Source: Balaenoptera acutorostrata (Eukaryota; Chordata; Mammalia; Artiodactyla; Balaenopteridae). From it: a DNA stretch of 64,000 nucleotides. Under the pieces are notes generated by a model. That model saw nothing but the letters and a program-made list of their open reading frames with translations, made no database searches and was not told the DNA's origin. Where the stretch lies: positions 30,375,511 to 30,439,510 of the forward strand of contig NC_080082.1 in NCBI RefSeq assembly GCF_949987535.1, given 5' to 3'. Position numbers and translations under genes: made by a program. Within the stretch, counting starts at the first letter, position 1, and the number at the start of each line of letters is the position of its first letter. Shown piece after piece: positions 1 to 12,720 of the stretch.

Positions 1-1111
1 CAAGTCCTGGTGATGTTTTTCTAGCTGCCACATGTGGCCCGGTGTTAAGTAGCTGAACATTTCTGCTTGCTGGCAGCCAAAGTCAGCCCTCACCTCCTAT
101 GGAGCTCTTTCTGACTTCAAAAAGCATTCCACAGGGTTGCAGAGAAGAGGAAATGTGGGAGAGGGTTACCACTTACACTGCCTGAATTCATTTTCCTTCT
201 TTGTGCTTTCTGGTTATTAAAGCCATGCAGGAGACAACAGAAGGGCAGAGGAATTTGAGGGCTTCTTCAGATAAGGTGCTAGAAACCCCGATATTTGAAT
301 GAGAGATTGCATTCTCCTAGAAGCAACTTTTTAAAAAAGCATAACTAAATGTAATTTCCATTGGGAAAGGTTCCTGTAACAGATGTGCAAAGTATGCTGA
401 ATCAGTTAAGGGATCCCTTGCTATATATGAAAGCTCATCTCTTTGCATCTTTCAGGGAAAAAAAACCAGTCATTTGGAATGTTTTCCACAATATAGCAAT
501 TCTGCTGGTGGCAAGCAAAGCCAGCCCAAGAAGGCACTGCTTACAGAATGGCATAAGAAGCATGTCATTTACAAACCCTCGCTGTGCATAGCTGGAAAGC
601 AGGAATGAGGCTGGAATAAATATAAGCTGGACACTCCCTGATGGGGGACATCTTAACAGCAGCTACCCTGTTGAATTTTTGAAAACAAATTTGTTTTGCC
701 TGTTAGAATTTCTTAAAGCTTGAAGAGGACTTTAAAGTCTTCTAGATCATTTCGACATTGAAAATAAACCAACATAATTCTTATTTTGTTCTACTTTATA
801 GTTTGAATGAAATTTTAAAATAATAATTGATTTTTTTTAATTTGCAAACTTTTGGCAGAACTCATAACACAGTACAATAAATTGCTGCATGAGCCAACCT
901 CCTCCAACCAATTTAATGAGATGTGAGCAAAATTTGTGAGATCAAATGAACAGTAATAGGCTGATTTTTATTTTCAAATGTAGTCAGTCAACAGATACTT
1001 ACTGGACATACCTGCATGTAATGAACTATGTGAGACCCTATAGGCATCACATGTTTAGGACACAATGACTAACTTAGAACATTAGACATCTTCTGTTTTC
1101 CTTCTGCAGTG
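1..1111. other. unique sequence, nothing recognised
   Basis: No repeat family, RNA gene or convincing exon is recognised here. The open frame at 361-591 opens at TTG, shows no domain or family resemblance and is not supported as a gene. Confidence 0.4.
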
Positions 1112-1805
1112 ATACGTATTTATTTTTTATTATTTTTATTGGAGTATGGTTGATTTACAATGTTGTGTTACTTTCTGCTGTACAGCAAAGTGAGTCAGTT
1201 ATACATATACATACATCCACTCTTTTTTAAAATTCTTTTCCCATATAGGCCATTACAGAGTATTGAGTAGAGTTCCCTGTGCTATATAGTAGGTCCTTAT
1301 TAGTTATCTGTTTTATATATAGTAGTGTGTATATGTCAATCCTAATCTCCCAATTTATCTCTCCCTGGCTTTCCCCCCTGGTAACCATAAGTTTGTTTTC
1401 TACATCTGTGACTCTGTTTCTGTTTTGTAAATAAATTCATTTGTACCATTTTTTTTTTAGATTCCACATATAAGCAAGATGTCATATATTTGTCTTTCTC
1501 TGTCTGACTTCACTCAGTATGACAATCTCTAGGTCCATCCGTGTTGCTGCAAATGGCATTATTTTGTTCTTTTTTATGGCCGAGTAATATTCCATTGTAT
1601 ATATGTACTACATCTTCTTTATCCATTCCTCTGTTGATGGACATTTAGGTTGCTTCCATGTCCTGGCTATTGTAAATAGTGCTGCAGTGAACATTGGGGT
1701 GCATGTATCTTTTCGAATTATGGTTTTCTTTGGATAGATGCCTAGGAGTGGGATTGCTTTATCCTATGGTACCTCTGTTTTTAGTCTTTTAAGGAACCTC
1801 ATATT
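1112..1805 (-). mobile_element. LINE-1 3' end, antisense, 5'-truncated
   Basis: Read on the minus strand this is the end of L1 ORF2 followed by a 3' UTR. The plus strand starts T-rich (reverse of the A-tail) and then shows the antisense of the ORF2 C-terminal region, including the segment around 1575-1735 that is shared with the L1 at 14.4-14.6 kb. Homology stops near 1805, so the copy is 5'-truncated. The 3' UTR differs clearly from that of the 14-kb copy, so the two belong to different L1 subfamilies. I could not find a clear target-site duplication. Confidence 0.88.
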
Positions 1806-1910
1806 GAGTGTGGACTATGAATTGGTTGTGATGATCTTGGGGATGAAGGGGGCAGGGCCCTCTCAGTGGCACCTGCCCTTTGGTGCTGAACCTGACTTGA
1901 GTCGGTCTCT

Positions 1911-1958
1911 CTGTCCCTCTGGGTTTCTGTCTGTCTGTCCCTCTGGGTTTCTGTCTGT
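1911..1958. repeat. 24-bp exact tandem duplication
   Basis: Two perfect adjacent copies (1911-1934 and 1935-1958) of a pyrimidine-rich 24-mer beginning CTGTCCCTCTGGG. A (CTGT)/(CT) tract follows. Confidence 0.9.
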
Positions 1959-3314
1959 CTCTCTCTCCTCTGTCTAACCCACAGGGTGGACTGTGTTTGG
2001 AGTGGAGCTGGAGGTTTCTCTGTGTGAAGCTAATTGGCCCATTTGGGGCTTAAACCCAGATTCTTAGACCTCTTAGTACCTTACTGTAGACAACTGGGCT
2101 TGGAACTTTGGATGCAAATGCTAATTGTTGATCATTAGGAATGACTTTCTCCATTGGGGTCCCAGAGGAGACAGGGGGGCTGGCTGGCCACTGCATCAGC
2201 CCTGACTCACACAGTGAGAGCTTTGGTCCTCTGTGTAGAAACAAATGAAGTTCAGGAATTGCAGGGCCAGTATGTCCCTCTAACATTCCAGGGGACGACA
2301 CATTCCATGACCTGGCCTCCTCCACGAGAACATGCATTCATCAGGAGTTAAGTTAAACAGTACCTAGAGATTGATGCAGGTGTGTGAGCCACACACCTAT
2401 TTTTTGGTGGTAACCTAAAGGCTACCCTGGTGACTTTTTGAGGAAAAACTGTCTTCCTCTTCTCTGAGTCGATGGATTTGTTGGCTTGAGTTTTAGAGCA
2501 ACCCGAACAGTGATTAGGCTAATGGCCTTTGTTGGCTCAAGGCAGTGTTCTCCTTATGTTCTTAAATAATAAAGCTTAAACATCCCAAGAAATAGATGTA
2601 TAAAGAAAAACATTTACTTTTTAGTGAATTCAAAATTGCTGACTTACGGTATTGAAATACATCCAATATGCACGATAGCCTGAATCTCTGATAGGCCTTA
2701 AATTTAAAAGATGGATGTCAGAAGGACCCATCAGTCAATGTCCAGATCCAGGATGTACCTATCTTTCTCCCCATGTTCAAACAGCCATTCCTCATCTACC
2801 CTGGCACTCTTTTGCAAGCCCAGACGTGTCATTGGAACCTTTCCTCAACACAAGTTTAAGTCAAGGGATTGGAATTGGCCCTTGAGATGACATTTATAGA
2901 CCAGCTCTGATCTAGGTAGCTTCATTCAAGGAAATTTCAGAGTTCTACTTTTTTTGCTCTACACTGGTTTATGTTTGGATATTCTCACTCTCCTTTTGTC
3001 ATGACTTTTGTGTATTTCTGTCCAAATGGCATCAGTTTCCAGCCTGGACTTGACTACATGTGCTGCCTTGTAGTTACATGGGTACCAGGAAGGAAAGGAA
3101 CTTTCCAAAGTCACATGCAGTTTTACATCATAATATGATGCCATATAATAGTAAGTGACTTTTAACCAGTGTTAAGTAGACTGTATTAGTTTGAAGAGTG
3201 AACTGTATTCAGTCTTTTAATTAAGGTTTCATGAAATGTCTATTGTTTGGAAAAGAAGCATTTTTTTCAGATAAGGTACCTTAGGATACATGTCCCTTAA
3301 GCCAAAACAAAGGC

Positions 3315-3320
<6 letters not shown>
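1959..3320. other. unique sequence, nothing recognised
   Basis: Apart from the short tandem repeat on its left edge I recognise no element or exon. Overlapping short open frames on both strands at 2050-2351 are chance frames. Confidence 0.35.

Positions 3321-3353
<33 letters not shown>
3321..3353. repeat. (TG)n microsatellite
   Basis: Uninterrupted TG dinucleotides over about 33 bp, preceded by GTGAG. Confidence 0.97.
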
Positions 3354-3355
<2 letters not shown>

Positions 3356-3369
3356 TCATAACTGAACTA

Positions 3370-3445
3370 ATAGTAAAACCATTTATTGAGCACTTACTAT
3401 TTGCCAGATACTATGATAGTCATTTTAAATGTGTTTGTATTATTT
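3370..3445. repeat. MIR-like fragment
   Basis: Contains the 'ttattgagcacttactat-gccag' type of core seen in MIR/L2-class repeats. A similar antiquated repeat resumes around 3825-3900 ('atctccattttaaagataaagaaacagaggtt'-like segment), so the LTR-like element between them may have inserted into it. Confidence 0.6.
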
Positions 3446-3820
3446 TGCAGGATACAAAAACTGAGTAGCTTCAACAAGAGTAATTTATTTTTTCATACTT
3501 CTGGAGGCTGGGAGTCCAAGATCAAGGTGTTGGCAGGTTTGGTTTCATCTGAGGCCTCTCTCCTTGGCTTGCAGATGGCTGCCTACCTGCTGTGTCCTCA
3601 CGTGGCCTGTCCTCTGTGTGGGAGCATCCGTGGTGCCTTTGTCTCCTTATAAGGACACTAGTTAGATTGCATTAGGGCCCACCCTAATGGCCTCATTTTA
3701 ATTTAGTCACCTCTTTAAAGGCCCTATCTCCTCACGTTTTGAGCTACTGGAGATTAGGGCTTCAACATATAAATTTAGGATGGGAGAGAAGGAGACACAT
3801 TCAGCTCATAACAGTGTTGA
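3446..3820 (+). repeat. old dispersed LTR-like repeat, family uncertain
   Basis: I recognise a common eutherian interspersed repeat: 'ttctggaggctggga-gtccaagatcaagg', then 'tgtgtcctcac', 'ttataaggacac', 'cccaccctaatg' and an end resembling 'cattcagctcataaca'. I believe it is LTR-derived but cannot name the subfamily with certainty. It has no coding content. Confidence 0.6.
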
Positions 3821-4069
3821 ATCCTCACCACCATTTTTGTAATAAGGGTACTATCATTATCTCCATTTTAAAGATAAAGAAACAGAGGTTCATAGAAAGC
3901 TGAGTCACTGGCCTGATGACTTCCATGTAGCAAGCCAAGCATACCATTTACATGCTCTGTATTTCTTTTTCAGCGTGTGTGTCAGAGATATCATCTAGCT
4001 TATGAAGGGAGTTTGAAGAGGCCCATTGAAATTTCTGGATTCCTTTAAAAGGAGGTGGATGTAGCCATG

Positions 4070-4250
4070 TTGCTAAAGGAGCTTCTGCCACTTAGCAGCT
4101 GTGTGACCTCTGGCAGGTTACTTTACCTCTCTGGCCTTTGGTTTTCTCATCTATAAAATGGGGCTGTTAATCGTACCTACCTGAGAGGGCTGTTGTGAGG
4201 AGGATGTGAGATAATCCATATGAAGTCTTTATAACAATGTCTGTACGTAG
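4070..4250 (+). repeat. MIR SINE
   Basis: Typical MIR core: 'agctgtgtgacctctggcag', 'ttacctctctg', 'tcatctataaaatgggg', then 'gttgtgaggagga'. Confidence 0.85.
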
Positions 4251-4929
4251 AGGTATTAAGTAGATGTTAATAGCTATTATTATATATGATTATTGTTATT
4301 CTGAGAACGATACATTTTCAGAATGGGACAAAGTGATTACTATCATTCCATTTTAACATTTGAAAGTGTTATTACATGCTGGTTGTTTGGATCTACATAT
4401 TACCATAGTTTTAAATATTATCATTTTCAATACATTGTGTCATTTTACATTGGCAGTATGTCAGAGGCTGGTGTAACATGTCAAAAGGGATTTAATTCAT
4501 TGGCTGTGTGTCATAAATGTGACACTGCACTGAGAATCAGACCGACAGTACCTGTTTTTAACACATGTTGGACACACCAGCAGGGTTTCCTTGGAGTTAG
4601 GAGTCACTCTGAGCTGTTGCAGCACCAGTTTTCTGGGGAGCCCTGAAAGACTATAAGAGATTATTCCCTAAAAACCAATTTTCAGGTGGCCCCATTGCAA
4701 AATGGCTCTGCAATTACTCTGTCATGCAGAGGCCTAAACTGGGCACATGGAATGTTGCAGACAGAGTTCCATGAGAGCGCTGCTGGCCCGCCGGACGCTG
4801 CCCGGCTGCCATGGTCTTCCCTTGCGGGGTTGCACTGTCATGGGTGCCAGCCCCCTGGAGCAGTGCTCCTTGAAGTTGCTTCCAGACTCCAATGTTGCAG
4901 GTCATGCTGCACTGCAGGGCCTCATCCAT
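4251..4929. other. unique sequence, nothing recognised
   Basis: Open frames of 63-107 codons overlap on both strands between 4323 and 4976. They have no recognisable family, and the overlap itself argues for chance. Confidence 0.35.
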
Positions 4930-5410
4930 CTAGTCTAAGGTACTTTTGCAAGTATTTTTCTAGATTAAATTCCTAGCAGTGGAGTTGCTGGGCTGGAAGT
5001 TATGTCTATTCACAATTTTGATGGCTATTTCCAGACTGACCTTCGAAACAGTTGAACCAGTACATTCTTACCCACAGTGGGTGAGTGTGCCTATTTGATA
5101 TTGTCAAATATTTTCATTTTGGCCAACATGATAGGTGAGATCCATTCTTCCACAATTGCTTTGATTTGTATGTCTTTAATTATGAATATGATTGAGCACC
5201 ATTTCATCCATTTGTTCCCTGTTTGTATTTTTTACTTCTGCGTGTGAATTGCCTATTCATATCCTTTGCCCACTTTTCCACTGGGTGTGTCTTTTTCCAA
5301 GTGAATTATATAGACCCTTTGTCAATTAAGGAAACGAGCCCTTAAGGGAAATATTTTCCCTACTTTACCCTTTGTCTTTTGTCTTTGTTTACAGTATTTC
5401 GGCCCATCCT
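4930..5410 (-). mobile_element. old LINE-1 fragment, antisense
   Basis: Antisense L1 ORF2 3'-region words are visible: 'cctagcagtggagttgctggg', 'cttacccacagtg', 'ttgatttgtatgtctttaat'. The copy is diverged, truncated at both ends and has no open frame. Confidence 0.7.
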
Positions 5411-6055
5411 AAGTTTTTAAATTTACGTTTTTAAATTTCTCAACACGCAGGAAATTTGTGGAGGGTTGGACTAAATCTCAAGATCCCTTCAAGTCTAAAG
5501 AAGATTCTACAAATACTAACAACCACGAAATGAAAGGAACGCAAGTCCAGTGGTGGATTTTTTGCAGACTTTAGCAGGTGGGTGAAAGCCACTTCTGTTG
5601 TCTAGGCCTTTTCCAAGGATTCTGTCATCTCTCCTGTAAAATACTCTACTCTGCATTGTAGCAGCTGAACAGTTGACATTACAATCAAGATATGATTTTT
5701 TAAATGTTTTTAAATGTTTTAAATAAAATGTTTTATTAGTGTTATAAAAGTCATATGGTTCACTACAGTGATTGAATTTTTAAAATCCAGGCTCTGGCAC
5801 CATGCCTACCCCTCAGGAATGTGCTGGATGAATCTACCAATGTTTGTGGTAAGGCAATGTGACTCATGGAAGGATGAACCTCCCTAGAAGGCTCGGTGAG
5901 CTCAAGGATGCCCTGACACTTCTTCAAGGGGAGGAAAAGAAAGTAAGAACTTTGCATGCAGACACTAAATGACTTGGAGATCGCTTTCAGTAATGTATGA
6001 TATAGTTTTAAACTTTTTGGAAAATATGGATCCTCCTTAAACTATTAAGGTAAAC
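5411..6055. other. unique sequence, nothing recognised
   Basis: AT-rich with a short degenerate direct repeat near 5700 (tttttaaatg units). No gene or repeat family is recognised. Confidence 0.35.
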
Positions 6056-6245
6056 TCAATCATCTAAAGTAGAGAGCTTCTCAAAACCTTGATGTGCATA
6101 TGAATCACTTGGGGATCTTGTCTGAATGCAAATTCTGTGATTGGCTGGGGGGCTCCGGGTAGGACTGAGATTCTGCATTTCTAGCAAGCTGCTCGTCCCC
6201 AGACCTCGCAGTAGCCAGGCTCTAAAATACAACTCTCCTGAACGC
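6056..6245 (+). mobile_element. MER5A-type hAT miniature transposon
   Basis: Matches the MER5A word order from memory: 'agcttctcaaa', 'atatgaatcacttggggatc', 'aatgcaaattctg', 'gagattctgcatttctagca'. It is non-autonomous and carries no transposase frame. Confidence 0.75.
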
Positions 6246-6289
6246 ATTCCCCTACTCGTGGTACTATATGCGCATATACACATGCTTTC

Positions 6290-7640
6290 TATATATCTTT
6301 ATATTCCTGCTTTCTAAAACATTAATTGGGAAATAGGCCATCATTACAGAAACCGCAATGTGCTTCATGGAAAAAACATTGGGTACCAAGGCAAAACATT
6401 GACAAATTGATACTTTCTTGCTTGGTCATGCCTGATTTAAGGAGATGAAGCCAAAATAGGCTATGTGAATTGGAAATTGACTTCAACCACATTTAAATTA
6501 TTCTCTTTTAAAATATTAGCAGTTGAGTGTGTAAACCAATATTTATTTTCTAATCAAAGGTTTGTGGCAAATGGTTGATAAATGAAAGAAATGAGGGAAG
6601 AATGCTTTGAAATGCTTCTAGTAACAGAAATGGAAATAGGATATTTTATTTCTTTAAATGGCAGACACAGGCCTCAACTAAAATTCACCCTGCTCTAGGA
6701 AAAGGAAATTATATGAAAAACTGATCATAGTATAAAAGCACAGGCCGGCACCTCTCTGCCAGCGATCATAATAAGTATTTTTTTGGGGAAAAAAAAGTTG
6801 AAGATCCAGCTACATTAAGGGAGAATCTATTAACAGAGTAATTGTATAGAGAGGATCCCTTAAGAAAAGCTTCCAAAATTCCATTATCTTAACTGTCACT
6901 CGCCACTTTGAGTTGTCTTGGAGCTGTGTGTTTTCATGAATTACCAGAGCTGTTTGTTTTTTCCTTTATCAGTCATCACCCTGTCAGCCGGGCCATTCAT
7001 AACAACTTGTGGCAGCTCCTCAGGAGAGTTCAGAGCTTGAATAGGACCCTATCAACTCTCACACCTCATTGTGTGAAACTGTTTACCAGCATTGCCTTTT
7101 TCTGTAAATATTACAAGCAGAGCCCTGAAAGTGGAGATGTGTGAAAACAAAATGGACAAACCTTGTAGCAGTTGGCTGAGATGGCAGATGGGGGGTGACT
7201 GAGAATTTGCAAGTCCTGGTGTTTCCTTTATTCGGCTGAATACTGCCTAGTCACTGGGCTTGCATACACATCGCATACGCGTTCTCGTGTATGCTTGTTA
7301 ATTAGACAATATTGAATTTGACTTAACATTTGTGTCAGTTTGGTGAAAGTGAGACTTTGTAATTAGGGAGTACAGACCGGGTTTCTGTCACCATTCTACT
7401 CACTTACCCTGATTTAATGCCCCCTTTTCCAGTGTATTGTCACACTTGGTGTGCTGAGTTCCCCCGCTGTCTTTTATGCTTGACTAGTAACAAGGTGGCC
7501 CACATTATACAACCACCAGCAAATGGACTCTGTCTCCTGGACTTAACAGCCTGAAGTTTCTGCCAGATTCACCCATCAGAAATAATTTCTTATTTAAAGC
7601 AAATGTCAACAATTCTCTATTGAAGCTAATATCATGAACT
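6290..7640. other. unique AT-rich sequence, possibly conserved non-coding
   Basis: No repeat family is recognised over more than 1.3 kb, which is unusual for this window. Near 7262-7294 there is an inverted repeat (GCATACAC / GTGTATGC, 17-nt loop), followed by a homeodomain-like TTAATTAG at about 7300. The frame at 6908-7144 opens at TTG and has no recognisable product. Confidence 0.3.
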
Positions 7641-7929
7641 TGCAAATGGGTATGATTTTTTTGTTCTCTATTTTTATTGAAGTTATATATGCACAGATTT
7701 TGAAGTGTCAGGTAGTTCCAGGTTTTGTGACAAAAAAAGAGCCATCTCCCCAGCCTCCCACCCCTACCGCCACAGGCAACCACTTTCATTTCTTGCAGCA
7801 GATTATTTAGAAAAATAACTTCACAGTGAGAAATAGGTTGTTTCACTGTACCTGTTTTTGGATGTTACATAGATGGAATCATTGCTGTGATTCACTTCTT
7901 CCACTTACCATGAAGGTGGGTTTTCTTTT
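7641..7929 (-). mobile_element. old LINE-1 fragment, antisense (left part, split by SINE)
   Basis: Antisense old L1 3' region ('tttttattgaagttatatatgcacagatttt'-like opening). It appears to continue beyond the SINE at 7930-8170 into the longer antisense L1 to the right. Confidence 0.55.
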
Positions 7930-8170
7930 TTTTTACAAATTTATTTATTTATTTTTGGCCGCGTTGGGTCTTCGTTGCTGCGCGCGGGCTTCTCATTGTG
8001 GTGGCTTCTCTTGTTGCGGAGCAGGGGCTCTAGGCGCACGGGCTTCAGTAGTTGTGGCTCGTGGGCTTAGTTGCTCCACGTCATGTGGGATCTTCCCGGA
8101 CCAGGGCTCAAACCCGCATCCCCTGCATTGGCAGGAGGATTCTTAACCGCTGCACCACCAGGGAAGTCCC
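7930..8170 (-). mobile_element. CHR-2-type tRNA-Glu SINE, antisense
   Basis: Reverse complement of the cetacean tRNA-derived SINE. Its right edge is the antisense 5' end (ccaccagggaagtccc) and its left edge is the T-rich antisense tail. It is bounded by a perfect 15-bp target-site duplication GGTGGGTTTTCTTTT at 7915-7929 and 8171-8185. The central part lacks the extra repeated units seen in the copies at 24.8 and 45.4 kb. Confidence 0.95.
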
Positions 8171-8185
8171 GGTGGGTTTTCTTTT

Positions 8186-11100
8186 AATTACTCTTTTTTA
8201 AAACCAAGGTATAATTTATATACAATGAATGCACAGATTTTCAATGTATAGTTCAATACGTTTTAACAAATGAATGTACCCACGTAACTGTACACCAAAC
8301 TACGGAACATTTGCGACACCCCAGAAAGTTCCCTTATACACCTTTGCAATAGTCCCCATCCATGAAGCAATCACTTTTCTTATTTCTTTCATCATAGATT
8401 AGATCTCCCTGCTCTAGAGCTTTCTGTATGGCATTATACATTAGGCACTCTTTTGTGCCTGACCTCTTTTGCTCAAAGTGACATCTTTGAGATTCATGCA
8501 GAAATTTATTCCTTTTAACTACCAAGTAGTGTTTCACTGTATGAAAATACTACTGTTTGTTTATCAGTTTACTTGTTGATGCTCAGTTGTTTCCATTTTG
8601 GGGCTATTGGGTTGTCTTTTTATTATTGATTCATGGGAGTTTTATATATTCTAGATAACAAGTTCTTTGGCAGAAATCAGCTTTGCAAATATCTCTCCCA
8701 GTCTGTGTTTCATCTTTTCATCTTCTTAATGGTATCATTTGATGAGCAGAAATTTTAAATTTTGGTTATGTCCATCTTATGATTTTTTTTTATGGCTTGT
8801 GCTTTTTGTATCCTGTCAAAGAACTCTTTGCCAACCACAAGATCGTGCAAATATTCTTCTATATTTTCTTTTAGAAAATATTGACGCTTTCTAGTTTCAG
8901 ATTTTACATGAAAGATTCCTATCTAAATATAATTTTTGTGTTATGGTGTGAGGTAGAGGTCAAGGTTCTTTCTTTCTTTTTTAAAATATGGATATACAAT
9001 TGTTCTAGCATCATTTGTTGTAAAAACTTTCCTTTCCCCATTGGATGTGTGTATGTGTATGTGTGTGTATACTTCAGAACTTTATTCTGCTTCACTGACT
9101 TGCATATCTATCTTTATACAAGTAACAGTGTCTTAATTATTGTGGTTTTTAAGCACAATTTAAAAGCAGGTAGTGTAAGTCTTCCAAATTTTTTCTTCTT
9201 TTTAAGGTTATTTTTACTATTCTTAATCTTTTGTGTTTTCATATACGTGTACAATCAGCTTGTTAATTTCTACTGCAAGCCTCATGGAATTTTGATTGGG
9301 ATTGCACTGAATTTATAGATCAATTAGGGAAGAACTGACACTTTAGCAATATTAATTTTTCCCATTCCTAAATGTGTTATATGGTTTAAGTTTTTTATTT
9401 AATACCTTTCTGCAGTATGTAATAGTTTTCAGAATACAAGTCCTACCTATCTTTTCTTAAATTTATTTTTGAGTATTTTATGTTATTCCTGTAATACTAA
9501 ATGAATTGCTTTTAAATTTCATTTTTTAATAATTTGTTGGTAAAATTTTGAAATATAATTAAACTTTGTGTATTGACCTTAATTCCTGTGACTTTGCTAA
9601 ATTCACTTTTCAGTTCTAGTAGTTTTGGGGGGTAGATTTCTTAGAATGTTTTATATATACAATCATGTCAACAGCAAAAAAGACTGTTTCGCTTCTTTCT
9701 TTTAAATTTTTATACCTTTATTTCTTTCTTACATTGTTGTGCTAGATAGGGCTTCCAGTATTTTGCTGAATAGACATGGAGACAGTGGGTATCTTGTTCC
9801 TGAACTAAGAAGCGTTCAATATTTCACCAATAAGTATGACATTAACTCTTGTTTCTTCATATATTCCCATTATCAGGTTGATGAAATTCCTTTCTTTTCC
9901 TAGTGTTTTGAGAGTTTTTTTTTCATGAACGGTGTGACATTTTTTGACATTTTCAAAAATGTTTTAGCATCAATTGAGATTTTTTTTTCTCTTTGATTCT
10001 GTTAATGTAATGAATTAGAACTATTGATTTCATAATGTAAAACCAACCTTTAATCCTGGCATAAGCTCCATTTATTAATAACATTTATCCTTTTCATATA
10101 ATGCTGAATTTGATTTGTTAATGTTTTCTTGAGGACTTTGTATATTTATTCATGTAGGATATTAGTCTATAATTTTCTTTGCTTGTAATGTCTTTGTCAG
10201 GTTGTAATAACAGGGTTATGCTGGCCTCATTAAACTACTTGAAAAGCATTTCCTCCTATTTTCTCAAAGAGTTTGTATAACACTGGTATTAGTTTTGTCC
10301 TTAAACCTCTCATAGAATTTGTGAGTAAAGCCGTCTGGGCTGGGGTTTTCTTTGTTGAAAGGTTTTTAATTATGAATTTAATTTTGAAAATGGATATAAA
10401 GCACTTTGAATTTTTCTATTTCTTCCTGTGCTAATTTTGGTAAGATGTGCTTTTCAGGGAATTTGTCCACTTGCTCTAAGTTGTTGAAATTATAGGCATA
10501 AAGTCATTAATGTTTTTGTCTTCTTGGAGAATTGAATCCCTTTTCATTTTGTAATAAGCCTATCACTGGTAATATTTTTTGTCTGGAGCCTACTTTGATA
10601 TTAATAAAGCAACTTCAGCTTTCTTTTGAGTAGTGTCTGCATGGAATATCTTTTTTCATTCTTTTACTTTTAATCTATTTATGTCTTTATATTTAAAGTG
10701 GTATTCTTGTAGGCAGCATATAGTTGGGTCTTGCTTTTTATCTAATCTAACAATCTATCTTTGAGTTAGTGTGGCTTACATTTAATGTGATTATTGATAT
10801 GGTTGAATTAAAATCTACCATCTAACCAGCTCGTTTCTATTTCTTCCATTTGTCCTTCGTTTCTTTTTTCCTTTCTTTTTGCTTCCTTTTTGATTAATTG
10901 AGCATTTTCATGATTCAGTGTTATTTCCACTATTGAATTATCATGCACACCTCTTTTGAAAAAAATTGAGTACTTTTAGGGTTTACCATGTACCTGTTAT
11001 TTAATTAAAGTCCACTTTCACATAATATCCTGTCATGTTTAGTATAAAGACAACAATATATCCCCAATTTCTCCCTCTCATTCTTCTTCTATTCTTGCCA

Positions 11101-12360
11101 CATACTGACTCTTACATATGCTGTAAATACACAATACTACTATTTTTGCTTTAGGTAGTTATCTTTCAGAGCAATTAAAAATAATAAAAAATAAATTTTG
11201 AACTTTGCTTACCTTTAGTTATTCCATTTCCAGTGCTCTTAATTTTTTTGGCTTCTGTCTGCTATTATATTCCTTCTGTCTGAAGAACTTTCTTCAATAT
11301 TACTTATAGCATGGGTCTACTGGCAATGAATTCGCTCAGGTTTGTTTTTTGGTTTTGGTTCAGGGAAGTCTTTATTTCTTGTTCCTTTTTGAAAGACATT
11401 TTTGCTGGGTATAGGATTCTGACTTGACAGATTTTTGTTGTTGTTCAGCTACAGAGACCTCATTCCTTATCTTCTGTCTTGTGTAGTTTCTGGAGAAGTC
11501 TACTGTAACTCTTATCTTTAATATTTTTTTTAATTAATTAATTTATTTATTTATTTTTGGCTGTGTTGGGTCTTCGTTTCTGTGCGAGGGCTTTCTCTAG
11601 TTGCGGCACGTGGGGGCCACTCTTCATCGCGGTGCGCGGGCCTCTCACTATCGCAGCCTCTCTTGTTGCGGAGCACAGGCTCCAGACGCGCAGGCTCAGT
11701 AGTTGTGGCTTACAGACCCAGTTGCTCTGCGGCATGTGGGATCTTCCCAGACCAGGGCTCGAACCCGTGTCCCCTGCATTGGCAGGTGGATTCTCAACCA
11801 CTGCACCACCAGGGAAGCCCTTATCTTTAATTTTTATTCCTCTGTATGGTATGTGTCTTTATTCACTGGCTGCCTTCATAATTTCCTTTGTCTCTGGTTT
11901 TCAGCAGCTTGTATATAATATGCCTATGGTGTGGGAGTAGTTTTGGTAGGGGAGCACTTATCCTGCTTGATGTTCTTTGAATGTCTTGGAACTGTTGTTT
12001 GGTATCCGTCATTCATTTTGGAATATTCTCATGTATTATTTCTCCTTATTTTTTCTTCCTGGGATGCCAATTACACACAGGTTAGACCTTTTGTTATTAT
12101 ATCATATCTCTTGGATGTTCTGTTGTGTTTTTCCACCCACTCTCTATCCTTCCCCACTGTTCTGCAATCCATGCCAGAATTGTTATAAATCCAGTTTCCA
12201 CAGATGTGAGGGTCTGACTGAAGAAACTTCATTGCTGTTCTCCTCTTATTCTCCAAATCCTTGTGGGTTTATCCCTTTAAAAGATTGTTTTCTGCCATTT
12301 TAGCGGTCTTGGGATGGAGTGAAAGTAGACGCACATAGTCAATCTACCATCTTTACCTGG
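8186..12360 (-). mobile_element. long old LINE-1, antisense, degraded
   Basis: About 4 kb of antisense L1 of an old (L1M-like) type. Recognisable segments run from the ORF2 3' half (around 8560-8830), through the 9280-9360 segment ('ttgattgggattgcactgaatttatagatcaatt'-like), to the ORF2 N-terminal half (10160-10860) and more 5' sequence to about 12360. Frames are broken throughout and no functional ORF survives. A CHR-2-type SINE interrupts it at 11523-11819. Confidence 0.8.
11523..11819 (-). mobile_element. CHR-2-type tRNA-Glu SINE, antisense
   Basis: Antisense SINE with the reverse of the B box (gggctcgaacc) and of the 5' end (ccaccagggaagccc). It is flanked by a 12-bp duplication CTTATCTTTAAT (11511-11522 and 11820-11831), showing insertion into the surrounding L1. 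The open frames here on both strands are translations of the SINE, not genes. Confidence 0.95.
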
Positions 12361-12494
12361 AAGTCAAACGTGAATTTCATTATTTAAATTAAGGTTAGTG
12401 GTGGTAAGGAACTAAATATCCTATTATCTTTGAAATAAATCAAATCTATTATATCATATTTTCTAATTTTAAAGGACTTTTGCATTCTCCAAAA

Positions 12495-12720
12495 GAAAAG
12501 AATCACAAATAATAATAGCTAACATTTATTATACACTTATCATGTGTTAAGTGTTGTAAATGCTGCTACTGTATTAACTAATTTCATTCTCACAACAGCT
12601 TTATACTATAGACATCCTTATTTTTTTCATTTTTACAGATGAAGATAAACTGAGGCACAGAAGATTAAGTAATTTTTCCAAAGATTCAGAAATAGAAAAC
12701 GACAGAACTTGGCTCCTTAA
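12495..12720 (+). repeat. MIR SINE
   Basis: MIR-class core: 'aacatttattatacacttat-atgtg', 'tcattctcacaacagc', 'tttacagatgaagataaactg'. Confidence 0.7.

Noticed and set aside
8881..9318. 145-codon open frame on the plus strand
   Set aside because: Phe/Leu/Tyr-rich translation of antisense L1 sequence.
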